Below, one piece after another: positions 1-11,341 of a DNA stretch of 64,000 nt; within the stretch, counting starts at the first letter, position 1, and the number at the start of each line of letters is the position of its first letter. The notes below the pieces were generated by a model. That model was not told where the DNA came from, did not search any database, and saw nothing but the letters and a program-made list of their open reading frames with translations. The stretch is from Argentina anserina. Taxonomy: Eukaryota; Streptophyta; Magnoliopsida; Rosales; Rosaceae. The stretch is taken from positions 25,544,001-25,608,000 of the forward strand of contig NC_065876.1 in the NCBI RefSeq assembly GCF_933775445.1, read 5' to 3'. The position numbers and the translations under genes were made by a program.

Positions 1-11
1 CGTATAGATTA

Positions 12-865
12 TTATTATCATTATTTTTTTGCAATGGAACAAACACTTTATTAACCAAACAAAGTACAACCGGGTGGGCCGAAAGACCTTCCAAATACAA
101 GCAAAAGCCAAAAGTACAGAGACCCAAACAGACCCACACAGAAAACCAAAGGACTCAGGGGCCCAAACCAGGCAGGCCCAAAATCAGAAGTAGCCAATCC
201 CAATTGATACCAGAACGAAAGATAGGAACCATCGTCTGCACCGCCAAAGAAGGAGGAGCCATGAGGTTGATAAACCAACCAGCTGAAAAGAATTGGGGAG
301 GCATTGACAACAAATCTAATCAAAGAACACCCAACAAGCACAAAGCGAAGCCACCACTCTCAACACATCTCCACAACCGAGATCATCTTTTGCCACGAGA
401 AGAGCCAAACACGGCCAAAACGAAAATAAAAAAGAAAGATCCATAAAGGGATCAAAGGGACAGCTATCAAAACGATAATGAGACCCTAGATGTACTACCG
501 TATTCAACGGATTTACGCACAATAACGGGATAACCCCGTTTAACTTGGCAGAAGGGAAAGCTAATAAGTTGCCAAAGAGAGCAACCAACAACGTGAGCAA
601 GGCGGTTGAGAGGGAAAACGGGTTATTTGGACAACAAGAAGAGAGGGTATCTCCGATTAGATCAATCAACCAATCAAATAGAAAAACAAGAAACAAAAGC
701 ACTGAAAGAAAAAACAACATGAAGGAAGACAAAGGAAGGGAAAGGCAGAGGCACAAGCCCCTAGATCAGAGACTAGCTATGGGGAAAAGCGCCCATGAAG
801 GGTGAGGATGACCGCCACCGACTCTCAATGTGAAAGAGAGAAAACCTTGGGTGGAGGGAAACAGT
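12..865 (-). mobile_element. 5'-truncated LINE (L1-like) 3' end
   Basis: The insert is bounded by an 11-bp direct repeat, CGTATAGATTA, at 1-11 and 866-876. On the minus strand it ends in an A/T-rich tail next to the left repeat and has an AATAAA signal at 47-52, just before that tail. This is the layout of target-primed reverse transcription. No reverse transcriptase is present, only T/G-rich 3'-UTR-like sequence. The open frame at 316-756 (minus) is hydrophobic low-complexity and is not believed to be a gene. The left repeat starts at the first base of the window, so the true duplication may be longer. Confidence 0.65.
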
Positions 866-876
866 CGTATAGATTA

Positions 877-1521
877 CTTCAACACTCACAATATGAAAGA
901 AAATCCATTATAGAAACCCAACCCTACTGCCTGCATATATGACTTCTACCCTCATCACCATTGAATGCAACTTCGATCCACTACTGATATAGTGATCTTA
1001 AAAGCCGTTGGCATAGTTACACCAATATTCGACACATCATAAATAGTAGTACATCAAGGATACTAGTGCATGTTCTTGTTCTCGGAAATGATCGTCTGCT
1101 GTTGGGTTGGAGGTTTTGTTGGTGTGTGGTGTTGTTGTCGGTGGCCTCCGTCTATAACAGCGGCGGGTTTGCTTCTACCTTGTCGGCGGCAAGTCTTTGG
1201 GCCTGTTGAGCTGTTCACCTTGGGTTGGCTGCTGGGCCTGCCATCTGGTGGTTTTAATTATGCAATGAGTTGTGTTGGGCTTTCTCTAAACATGTCGTCG
1301 GCGCTTGCTGTATCACTTCTTTCCGCTTGTCTTGTTTCATATAGTTTGCTCTTTGGCTCTGATACTGTGCTTGGGTGGGACTGAGCTTGGTTGATTGAGT
1401 TTATGTTTGTTTTTGTTTTTTAGCTTTCGTATGCATCACTTCGGTGGGGTTGAAATGGTCGTGTTTGGCTTTCTCCATTGTTGGTGTTGTATATTGGTGG
1501 GTTGTTTTTGGCACTAGTTAT
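877..1521. other. Unassigned intergenic DNA
   Basis: No gene is recognised. The part from about 1070 to 1510 is T/G-rich on the plus strand and resembles LINE 3'-UTR composition, but no target duplication or tail was found for it. Confidence 0.5.
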
Positions 1522-1704
1522 TATTGCACAGGAACAAGAGTGGCTCGTGGATCACCAATATACCGATATTGTCTCAATTTAACTACCTTTTAAGGTGTTT
1601 GGTTTTAATCTCAAAAGGTTACGGTATAATCGGGTATTATCCATCCACTTATAAGTTGTATATTATTTGTCACATTTTAGATGTGGGATCTCTCATCTTC
1701 AACA
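1522..1704 (-). repeat. TRIM 3' LTR
   Basis: This 183-bp copy aligns along its length with 1939-2121. Its minus-strand start directly follows the purine tract. Confidence 0.8.
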
Positions 1705-1938
1705 CTTCTCCTCACGTGCAACTTAATTTTTAGGTCTGCACGTGTAATTTGTTTGGTCCAATTTCCACATCGTATATCAGTACATATTTGGTGGTTTGCT
1801 CCAATTGTCATTTCGGAAATTGGCACTACATTCCAATTCCCACTGCTGATTCATTCGATGAACCTAAATTTGGGCCTAGTATGCTTGAGGAATACCCGGT
1901 TATGAGAAGTAATTGGAGAGGAACCTGCTCTGATACTA

Positions 1939-2121
1939 TGTTGCACATCGACTAGCGTGGCATGTGGATCACTAATGTACTGATATTGTCCCAACTTTTC
2001 CACCTTTAAAGTGTTGAGTTTTAATCTCAAAAGGTCTCGGTACAATCAGAGTATTATCCATCTACTTATAAGTTGTATATTATTTGTCACATTTCATATG
2101 TGAAATCTATTCTCTTCAACA
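1939..2121 (-). repeat. TRIM 5' LTR
   Basis: This 183-bp copy ends, on the minus strand, directly against the tRNA primer-binding site at 1938-1924. Confidence 0.8.
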
Positions 2122-2492
2122 ATTATAAGTTACTTGCAGTTCCTGATTAGCTTCTTGTAATTAACTACTATTTTGGTCCTGATCTACTTTAATAAAATGG
2201 TATGCGTCTTTAAAAAAAATGGAGATGCTCATGAGCTACATTACTTGACCTATTGTATTTAGTTTTCATCGATCATAACTTTAATTAGGTAGCTCGCATT
2301 GTTATACTCATATGCATTCTCTAGTTTGGATCGAAAAGAAGATCAATAAATTATAGTATTACACCATAGATCTATATAATCGACAACCATAATATTTGCT
2401 ACTCTAGCGAAGGCAAAGGCGTCAACTGCCAGCAGAAGAACCACTGTAGAAGGTTCTTAATCGAAAAAATAAAAACATTGGAAAAGGTGAGT
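2122..2492. other. Unassigned A/T-rich DNA
   Basis: No gene, RNA or repeat boundary was recognised between the TRIM and the inverted gypsy LTR tail. Confidence 0.5.
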
Positions 2493-2705
2493 TTTAGTGT
2501 CACAGTCGCGAAATTTCGAATGATAAAAGTTCAAATTCGAAGCCATGATAACTCTAAAACAGTCTCAAATATAATGAAATCACCTTACAACAACAGTATA
2601 TCGAAACTGAGTTCACAGTATGACTCAGTTGACTTGAATAATACATTAGCAGTTTATACACTCAGTATTAAAACAATTAGAAATGTAATAATCACTCAAT
2701 TCTCA
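2493..2705 (-). repeat. Inverted 3' tail of a gypsy LTR
   Basis: The reverse complement of this segment matches the last ~210 bp of the gypsy LTR family seen at 6920-7127, 9760-9966 and 21030-21224, including the terminal TGTCA edge at 2493. It abuts the start of a forward LTR at 2707, so the two are head to head. Confidence 0.75.
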
Positions 2706-2706
2706 A

Positions 2707-4915
2707 TGTAATACCCTGAATTTTAGAGTTAAATTCGTATAATTTCTTGTAAATTATTAAACTTGATAATTCGAGTAAAATAACATTTCTACGCCTTCTC
2801 GTCGTTGTCTTTACGAAAAGAAAATAATTTCGGAAATTAAGGTTGAAAAACGTTACGTTTTCAGTGGCTCAAGAGTCGACTTTTATTCCGTCGCTCATCT
2901 CCGAAAACTTCATTCATGAAAGTCGTAGAGCTCATTGTTACGAGTTCGTAGACACGTGGTACGCCTTAATCAGACATCGTGTTTGAAAGTTGTTGGAAAC
3001 GGAAGTTTAGTTTTCGATTTTAGAAAGGTATAAAAGGAATTTTTAGGAAACCCTAACTTTCCCAAAACAGAACCCCCCACCCCCCCGGCAGCTTCTTTCT
3101 CTTCTCCCTTGACCCCGACCCTCCTTCGCCGATTTCTCCATCACCGATCTCCCACATCCGGCCACTATGGCCTTCACCTCCGGTCTCAAGACAACCACAC
3201 AGTCGGCTGCTCCAGCCCATAGACGTGGCATGCCGCCCATCGCCGCCTAGAAGCCATATCAGCGATTTGAAGTTCTGCAATTTCGTCGTCGTCCAAGCTC
3301 CGTCTCCGGCGATGCTAGAGCTTGCGACGCTTCCTTCCGCAGTCCTTCCTTCCTCTGATTCCGATCCCAGGTGAATTGAAGCTCAAATCGAGCCGGTTCA
3401 ATCCTGATCTCCAACCTCCGATCTGATCTCTTGCGGCAGCATTTTTGGTGACCTCTGGCTGAATCCGTGCTAGCTGCAGGTACGGTTACAAGCTACTCCA
3501 TGTGATGTGTTTTTCATGTTGGAAATTTTGTAAATTGTGAAACTTTGGCCGGAGATGGTGATGGTGCGCATGCCGCCGCCTAGAGCGGCGCATGGGAAGA
3601 AGTGGGCGGCGGGGAGACGACATTACACTATAGGTCGATGCAGGTGATAAGAGGGGTGAAATTGGTGGCCGCAAGCAAGCTCACGCGCGGCGGGCTGTGT
3701 TGGCGAATGATCCCACGCGCGACCGTCTGTGGTGGTGCGTGAACAATGTTTCATGAACAGTATTATGTGAATAATGTTTCGTAAAACACTGTTTCAGCTG
3801 TAATTAATATTCACCTGAGGTTTTACGGGTTGTTCTCTAAGCACGTTGTTATGTTATTAGGTGACCGATGAGACGAGTGAGGGAATCGCTCTTGGTGTTG
3901 CAGAAGTTGCGCGCTGGAAATAAGGTGAGTAAATTTCACTATGACAAGTCTACCATTGCCGGTGACTCATAATTATAATTTGTTGAAAAGAGTGAACTGT
4001 GACATATATATATATATATATATAATATAGCGGGTTGTGTATGTGTACAAAATGATAAATAAGATACATATATATGGGTTGTAATATTATATAATGTTAC
4101 AGTTTTTATTTAAATTATGAATTTTATTGTTTTCGATGAATTGTGGCGGATGGGATCGGAAGGGCGATAATATACTTTTGGGTATATGGATTATTGGAGT
4201 GACATTATATATATTGTTGTGCAAAAGTCGCTTGGTTGTAGTACATAAACATGCGTGAATTGTTATATTGTACGTGGTTTTAACATTGAGTCTTGTTAAA
4301 ATGTTTTCTGGTCTTCGGACGTTGTTGGCATTAAATTGGAACCAACCTTTGGCCGTATGTCGATTACGATCAGATATAGTTCTAGTCTGTATGCCGTTGT
4401 ACTGCATGAGGGGTAACAGATGGGTTGCCTGGGTCTCATGAGAACACATGTTTTAAATGATATTAGGTAACTAGATGGGTTGCCCAGTGTCTCATGAGTA
4501 TGCATATTTTAAAATAATATTGGGTAACCAGATGGGCTACCTAGTGTCTTAAGAGTTCACATGTCTTAAAATGTTATCTGATTACATTTCCTTTTTTATG
4601 TGATGTATGTTAAAATGTTGGTTTACTCATACGGGCTGAAAAACTTATGGGGTTTCTGTTTACAATCCCGGTGCACCAAATTGATGATGTAGGGGATAGT
4701 TCTGCATGTGGGGATTAGCAGGCTCGGAGAGCAGACTCGGAAGATTACAGAGGGTTTCCTTTTTCATTTGCGGTGAGAATTGAGTGAATATTACATTTCC
4801 AATTGTTTTAGTACTTGAGTGTATAAACTGAAAATGTATTATTCAAGTTAACTGAGTCGTACTGTGAACTCAGTTTCGATATATTGTTGCTGTAAGATGA
4901 TTTCATTATATTTGA
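2707..4915 (+). mobile_element. Ty3/gypsy LTR (copy A), 3'-truncated
   Basis: It begins TGTAATACCC and follows the same order of blocks as the solo LTR at 19018-21224: a TATAAAAGG promoter-like box near 3029, a GC-rich hairpin region near 3575, a ~55-bp tandem repeat block (4407-4565) and an A/T-rich tail. The last ~65 bp are missing, since homology stops near 4915. No internal coding region follows. It is either a broken solo LTR or part of a rearranged element together with the inverted tail at 2493-2705. Confidence 0.75.
4407..4565 (+). repeat. ~55-bp tandem repeats inside the gypsy LTR
   Basis: There are three degenerate units containing CAGATGGGTTGCC and TCTCATGAGTA. The same units recur in the other LTR copies near 6627-6735, 9403-9570, 20650-20900 and 22000-22250, in different numbers. 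Confidence 0.8.
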
Positions 4916-5072
4916 GATACAATGTATGTTCATGAACTAGATTCCTTGCCCATTATCAATATGGTCCCGGGAACTCAATTCTCAAGTTTTTAAATATCAT
5001 TTATCTTAGTAAATCTAGGGGAAAGGCTGGGGGAAGGGTGGGTTGAACAATCAAACCTTTTGACATTTCATG

Positions 5073-7127
5073 TGTAATAATCCGAATTTTCAAGTTTAAA
5101 TTCTTTTACTTCCTTGCAATTATTATGCTTAGTAATTCGAGTAAAATCGCATTCTACGCCTTCTAGTCGATGTCTTTGCGAAATGAAACTGATTTCGGAA
5201 ATTTAAGGTTAAAACAAGAGTCGACTTTTAATCCGTCGCTCATATATGAAAACTTCATTCATAAAAATTGTAGAGCTCATTCATAGGAGTTCGCGGACAC
5301 GTGTCACACCTTAATCGGATGTCGTATGTGGAAGTTGTTACCAACGAAGGTTTAGTTTCCAATTTTGGATGGCTATAAAAGGGCATTTCTAGAAACTTAA
5401 AATCAGAAAAAACAAAAAAAGAAACCGAGGCGGCCCGACCCCGACCCGATTTCCCATCTCAGCCGATCCTTTCCATCCAAACAACCGGGCCGCATCGACT
5501 GGTGGTAGTGGCGTCCCACCCCACGCAGTGTTTCAACTGCCATCGAGAGAGCACAACTGCGGCACCGACGAGCACGATGTCGCCGGTGAGACTGGGGCAC
5601 GAGGCGGTGACGACAAGTCTTCCCTCGTCCTTCTAAATGCAAATCCACCGGCAAAAGGGCTCGAATCGAGCCATTCCGTCTCCGATCTTCAACCTCCGAT
5701 CCGGGTTCTTGAGGCGCGATTCCGGCAGTCTCCGACTGAATTGGAGTTAACTACAGGTATGGTTACGATATACTCCTTGTGATCTACGTTTTTGATGTTG
5801 TAAGTTTGACAGTTTGATGAAGTTTGCATGGAGGTGTTTGTGGTGCGTGTGCCGCCGCCTAGGGCGGCGCATGGGAGGAAGTGGGGCGGCGGAGAGACGG
5901 TGTTAGGCCATAGGTTGATGCTGGTGCAAAGAGGGGTGGATTTGGCGGCCGCAAACGAGCTCACGCGCGGCTGTTTGGGCGGCGCGTAAATAGTGCTTCA
6001 TGAACAATGTTTGCGTGGAACAATGTTTTTTTATAAATTTAATTAATGTCACCTGTCGTTTTGCGGGTTGTTTTCTAAGCACATTGTTATGCTATTAGGT
6101 GACTGACGAAACGAGTGAGTGAATCCTCTTGGTGTTGTAGAAGTTGCACACAAGAAATAAATTGAGTAAATCTCACTATGTCAAGTCTACCCTTGGCGGT
6201 AACTCGTATTTATGATTTCTTTAAATGAGTGAACAATGATATAGATATAATATAGTGGGTTGTGTATGTGTACAAAATGGTAATTACGATATATATATGG
6301 GTTGCTATATTATATAATGTGACGGGTTTTATTTAAATTATGAAATTTTATTGTTTTCGATTAATTGTGGCATATGAGACCGGAAGGGGAGATAATGTAC
6401 CTTCAGGTATAATGGATTATTGATGTGACTTTATATATATTGTTGTGCACGAGTCACTTGGTTGTAGTACATAAACATGCGTGGATTGTTATATTGTACA
6501 TGGTTTTTTGAGTCTTGTTAAAACGTTTTCTAGTCTTTGGATGGTGATGACATTTAAATCGGAACCAAGCCTTGTCGGGTGTTGGTTACGATCAGTTATA
6601 GTTCTAGTCTGTTTGTCGTTGTACTGTATGAGGGGTTAACCAGATGGGCTGCCCGGGTCTCATGAGTACACATGTTTTAAAATGATATTGGGTAACCAGA
6701 TGGGCTGCCCAGTGTCTCATGAGTACACATGTCTTAAAATGTTATTTGTTACATTTGTTTTGTATGTGATGTATGTTAAAATGTTGGTTTACTCATACGG
6801 GTTGAAAAGCTTACCGAATTTGTGTGTACAATCGAGGTGCACCAAATCGATGGTCTAGGTGATAGTTCTGCAGGTGGGGATTAACAGGCTCGAAGGATTA
6901 CTGAGGGTTTCCTTCTTCTGTTGTGGTGAGGATTGAGTGAATATTAGATTTCCAATTGTTTTAATACTTGAGTGTATAAACTGGTAATGTATTATTCAAG
7001 TCGTATTGTGAACTCAGTTTCGATACACTGTTGCTGTAAGATGATTTGAATATATTTGGGATTGTTTTAGAGCTTTTATGACTTCGAATTCGAACTTTTA
7101 TCATTCAAAATTTCGGGGTCGTGACTA
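5073..7127 (+). mobile_element. Ty3/gypsy 5' LTR (copy B)
   Basis: It begins TGTAATAATCC and ends near GTCGTGACTA, directly before a primer-binding site. A TATAAAAGG box lies near 5375. The GC-rich hairpin GCCGCCGCCTAGGGCGGCGC lies near 5850. It is 2,055 bp, close to the 2,207 bp of solo copy C. Confidence 0.85.
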
Positions 7128-7128
7128 T

Positions 7129-7140
7129 TGGTATCAGAGC
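7129..7140 (+). other. Primer-binding site of gypsy copy B
   Basis: TGGTATCAGAGC, the standard initiator-Met tRNA complement of plant LTR retrotransposons, lies two bases after the LTR end. This sets the 5' LTR boundary. Confidence 0.85.
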
Positions 7141-7374
7141 GTAGGTTGCGTATTTAGTGATTTATCAATATCATCCAAGAGCGATGGCCGACTGCAGTGG
7201 ATTCCATCACATGTTCTTCGATATTGATATATTACTGGGTACGCATGAGTGTTAGGAGCCTCACCTTAAGGTTTGGTCCTCTAAATATCTTGGTCAATAT
7301 ATGTTGGATCTATTTTATTTGGGTTTGAGATTATACACGTATTGACTAAGTATTTAAATGTTTCATGGTGATGA

Positions 7375-7702
7375 ATTTAGAGAAATGCTAGGCTAGAGGC
7401 CGAGGCCGGGCGAGAGGCCGAGGCTGAGCTAGGTGTGGAGGCCGAGTCCACAATGTGGAGAACCTTTATGAGGAGGAGGTACCACTTGTCAGGCAGGTTG
7501 ACCCGGAGGCTGTCGTTAGAGACGAGCCTCGTGTGCTTAAGCTGATCAGGGACATCCGTAGTTTGTCAGCGCCATCATTTCATAGGGGTTTGGATCATAT
7601 GGTGGCAGATAATTGGATCAAGAGTATGAAAACCTATTTTAAGATGGTGATGTGCTCGGAGATTGAGAAAAGGATGATAGTCACATTCTTCTTAAATGAT
7701 GA
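7375..7702 (+). pseudogene. gypsy gag fragment
   Basis: A frame at 7455-7702 encodes a gag-type stretch with FHRGLDHMVADNWIKSMKTY followed by a short helix region. This corresponds to the start of the plant gypsy gag domain (the usual F-x-G-x-D-P ... A-x-x-W pattern). Upstream sequence rich in GAGGCCGAG encodes an Arg/Pro-rich leader. The fragment stops abruptly at about 7702, where LTR sequence begins. No zinc knuckle, protease or reverse transcriptase follows, so this cannot make a working gag. Confidence 0.7.
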
Positions 7703-7810
7703 TGATATAATGTGACGGGTTTTATTTAAATTATGAAATTTTATTGTTTTCGATTAATTGTGGCAGATGACACCGGAAGGGGAGATAATGTACCTTCAGG
7801 TATAATGAAT
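7703..7810 (+). repeat. LTR fragment filling the gag-integrase deletion
   Basis: About 108 bp match the middle of the same family's LTR (6316-6420), in the same orientation, between gag and integrase. The left join shares ATAATGTGACGGG with the LTR. This replaces the roughly 4 kb of protease, RT and RNase H expected here. Confidence 0.75.
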
Positions 7811-8436
7811 CATGTGATGGAGGATATATTGAGCGCTTGTGTTCTTGATTTTAAGGTAAGTTGAGAGGATCACTTGAGGTTGATTGAGTTTGCCTACAAC
7901 AATAGTTATCATTCTAGCATCATCATGATACCTTATGAGGCTCTTTGCGGTAAACCATGTAGATCGCCTATCTGTTGGGCTGAAGTTGGTGATGAAGGGC
8001 TAATGGGTCCTGAGGATGTTCAAGAAACTTCAGAGAAGATCTCGATTATTCGAGATAGGATCCGAATAGTCCAGAGTAGACAGAAGAGCTATGCAGACTT
8101 AAAGAGGAGACATGTCGAGTTTGAGATGGGTGATCATGTGTTCCTAAAGGTCTCACCTATGAAGGGTGTGGTGAGATTTGGCAAGAAGGGAAAGTTAGCT
8201 CCGAGCTACGTTGGGCCTTTCGAGATTCATGAGAAGGTAGGAGATTTAGCCTATCGGCTAGCTTTACCCACAAACATGTCTGGTGTTCACAACGTCTTTC
8301 ATATTTCCATGTTGAGGAAGTATGTACTAGACGAGTCACATGTGATAGATCATAGCTCAATTAAGGTGAATGAGAATGCCACCTTTGTTGTTGAGCCGGT
8401 TCGTATCTTGAATAAGTCGACAAAGAAGAATGCCAT
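7811..8436 (+). pseudogene. gypsy integrase C-terminal fragment
   Basis: The frame from 7874 encodes the end of a gypsy integrase catalytic core (FAYNNSYHSS followed by PYEALCGKPCRSP) and then the GPY/F module (KGKLAPSYVGPFEIHEKVG, ending VFHISMLRKY). An in-frame stop lies near 7865, just upstream. The catalytic D,D part is absent. The protein frame runs without a break into LTR sequence at 8437, which adds a foreign tail. No function is expected. The order of domains is known from the gypsy family, while the breakpoints are read directly. Confidence 0.85.
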
Positions 8437-9966
8437 ACTACAGGTATGGTTACGATCTACTCCTTGGGATCTACGTCTTTGATGTTGTAAGTTTTACGAT
8501 TTGATGAAGCTTGGGTGGAGCTGTTCGTGGTGCGAGTGCCGCCGCCTAAGGCGGTGCTTGGGAAGAAGTGGGGCGGCGAAGAGACGGTGTTAGGCCGTAG
8601 GTTGATGTTGGTGGAAAGAGGGGTGGCTTTGATGGCCGCAAGCGAGCTCACGCGCGGCTGTTTGGGGGGCGCGTGAGCACCACACGCGGCTGCCTGTGGT
8701 GGCGCGTGAACATAACATGCGGCTGTCGGAGGGTGGTGGATGAGCCCCACGCGTGGCCGTCTGTGGCGTTGTGTGAACAGTGTTTTTAAACTGTAATTAA
8801 TAGTCACATGTCGTTTTGCGGGTCGTTTTCTAAGCACATTGTTATGCTATTAGGTGATTGACGAAACGAGTGAGGGAATCACTCTTGGTGTCGTAGAAGT
8901 TGCACGCAGGAAATAAGATGAGTAAATCTCACTATGACAAGTCTATCCTTGACGGTGACTCGTATTTATGATTTCTTTAAATGAGTGAACTGTAACATCG
9001 ATATAATATAGTGGGTTGTGTATGTGTACAAAAAGTAAATACGATATATATATATATATATATATATGTGTTGTTATATTATATAATGTAACAGTTTTTA
9101 TTTAAATTTTGAAATTTTATTGTTTTCGATTAATTATTGCGGATGAGACCCGAAGGGTAGATAATGTACCTTCCGGTATAATGGATTATTGGCGTGATTT
9201 TATATATATTGTTGTGCAAGAGTCGCTTGGTTGTAGTACATAAACATGTGTAGATTGTTATATTCTACGTGGTTTTAACATTGAGTCTTGTTAAAACGTA
9301 ATCTGGTCTTCGGATGGTGATGATATTTAAATCGGAACCAAGCCTTGACCGGGTGTTGGTTATGATTAGTTAGAGCTTTAGTTTGTCTGCTGTTGTACTG
9401 CATGATGGGTAATCAGATGGGCTACCCGGGTCTCATGAGTACACATGTTTTAAAATGATATTGGATAACCAGATTGGCTGCCCACTGTCTCATGAGTACA
9501 CATGTTTTAAAATAATAATGGGTAAACAGATAGGCTGCCAAGTGTCTCATAAGTACACATGTCTTAAAAATGTTATTTGTTACATTTTATTTGTATGTGA
9601 TGTATGTTAAAATGTTGGTTTACTCATACGAGTTGAAAAACTTATCGGGTTTGTGTTTACAATCTCGGTGCGCCAAATTGATGGTGTATGAGATAGTTCT
9701 GCAGGTGAGGATTAGCAGGCTCAAAAGATTATTGAGGGTTTCATTCTTCTGTTGTGGTGAGGATTGAGTGAATATTACATTTCCAATTGTTTTAATACTT
9801 GAGTGTATAAATTGGTATTGTATTATTGAAGTCGACTGAGTCGTACTGTGAACTCAGTTTCGATATATTGTTGATGTAAGATAATTTCAATATATTTGAG
9901 ATTATTTTAAAATTTTTATAGATTCGAATTTAAATTTTTATGATTCGAAATTTCGAGACCGTGACA
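8437..9966 (+). mobile_element. gypsy 3' LTR, 5'-truncated (copy B)
   Basis: It matches copy B's 5' LTR from its position 5749 onward and ends GACCGTGACA at 9966. The first ~680 bp of the LTR are missing, and the join with integrase falls at ACTACAGGTATGG. A (TA)n run lies near 9047-9066 and three ~55-bp tandem units at 9403-9570. The left edge of the element is preceded by TTCATG and the same six bases occur at 9970-9975, but four bases beyond the LTR end, so the target duplication is uncertain. Confidence 0.8.
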
Positions 9967-10385
9967 TGATTCATGAAGAGATTATTTTGCCGGTCGTGCA
10001 AATGCAACTAGCTTTAAGTTACCTAATATTTAGCATCTCTTATCTTTAGGAATTACAATTGTTTGGATATTACCCAAAATATCCGACGGGCTTGGTTCAA
10101 GTATATTACTTATGTACAACTGATCTACCAACCTTCAGTATATACAGATGTTTGAACTTTATGCCCACTGCTCAGGATCTATTTTGAATAAAATATATTT
10201 TTATGACTTGGAAAGTGTTCACTTGATACAGTTATGGAATCGCTGCTATTTCTCCGTTCTTTAATAGTTTGACTTTCGACAGTTTGCCTGAAAGCATCAA
10301 GCGGCTGCGTTGTAAAGTGAACTTTCAAGTTTTAGCTGGTATTCCTCGTGTTAGGGAATTGGGACTTGGGGGAAACCCTTGTTAA
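9967..10385 (+). other. Unassigned sequence
   Basis: No repeat family or protein was recognised. Short open stretches occur near 10265-10380, but they do not hold a convincing domain. Confidence 0.4.
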
Positions 10386-11330
10386 TTGCTCCGCAACCCT
10401 CCTATAAGAATCGAAAAGGCAGAGTCACTAGAGGGAAGAAATGATCTTAATAAATATGGAGCGCCCTGGGAAGTTTTGACAAAGTATGTTTCTCATCTGC
10501 TATGGATAATCTTAGATCTTTCTGTTTCAAATAAATTAAAGGTTCGGATTTATGTTGATGTCAAATTTAAATTTGTTGATAAATATTGGATGTTATATCG
10601 TTACTTCTCACTTAGTTGCAGTCGGCTGTTTGATTTATGGTTTAGTAATTACATATACCCCTTTTCCATTCAGATACTCATACAGCATATGGCTGTTCAT
10701 TCCGCCTGTGATTTTGTTGGGTAGTAAAGCTGAGAAACTTGCTCTTACAAAATCTTGGTTCACAGATGAAGAGCTGCGAATATATAGGGTGATTGTCCGT
10801 TGACACCTGAAGAGATTGGATTGTTGCTAGATATGATTGACACCTGGCTCTATCTAGCTTCCCACAAGGTTTGTCTTGGGTAGATATGTTGTTATTAATG
10901 ACCAAGGGTAGCGCCTTTTTTTTCTCGTGAGGACAGCAAGATACTGCAGTTTTTATATATTGAATGAATTTTTTTTTTGAAATGATGGTGAATGATTTAA
11001 TAAAAGCAGTTGGCATAGGTTCAGTCTTTATGAATTGAATGCTCTACGGGAAGGGTCATGCGTCTACGACTCTGTCATAAAAAATGTTCACTCTGCAAGA
11101 AAACAAATATTACAATAGATTTCATACGATCCTTATGTCACAAAGCAATAAAAATTGAAATTGTGTTAGCAGTTGGGGTTATAAAAAGGATGAACCCTTT
11201 AATCTTCATGTTTTCAGGTCTATGGTGGAGAAGCAAGGATCTCAACTCTGAGAAGATTACTTCCACTTATGGAGGGTAAGAAGAGCCTTTCTCCTGCTGA
11301 GGGAAGGGATAAGGTTGAAGGCTGCAGTTG
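10386..11330 (+). pseudogene. Unidentified host gene fragment, frameshifted
   Basis: I do not recognise the family. The segment 10621-10865, after a TTGCAG acceptor-like site, encodes two hydrophobic stretches (near 10630-10730) and then a charged helix with EKLALTKSWFTDEELRIY. A one-base disruption follows at about 10802, and the next frame continues LTPEEIGLLLDMIDTWLYLA. A second exon-like piece at 11219-11278, with a CAG acceptor and a GTAAG donor, encodes GGEARISTLRRLLPLMEG. The sequence looks like real coding DNA because predicted protein, splice sites and phase agree across pieces. It is incomplete and broken. It could be a membrane protein with a soluble C-terminal domain, but no function is assigned. 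Confidence 0.4.
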
Positions 11331-11341
11331 ACTATATGTGA

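Larger units (their letters stand above)
1522..2121 (-). mobile_element. Complete TRIM (miniature LTR retrotransposon)
   Basis: Two direct repeats of exactly 183 bp (1522-1704 and 1939-2121) flank a 234-bp interior with no coding capacity. On the minus strand the 5' LTR starts TGTTGAAGA at 2121 and is followed at once by a primer-binding site, TAGTATCAGAGCAGG (1938-1924), which fits initiator-Met tRNA. The purine tract GTGAGGAGAAG lies directly before the 3' LTR (1715-1705). Flanking 5-mers are GTTAT and ATTAT, a target duplication with one mismatch. The total of 600 bp, with PBS and PPT but no ORF, is the definition of a TRIM. It would need proteins from another element to move. Confidence 0.85.

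Noticed and set aside
316..756. 146-codon minus frame in the LINE fragment
   Set aside because: Hydrophobic low-complexity reading of a T-rich 3' UTR, with no RT or RNase H motif.
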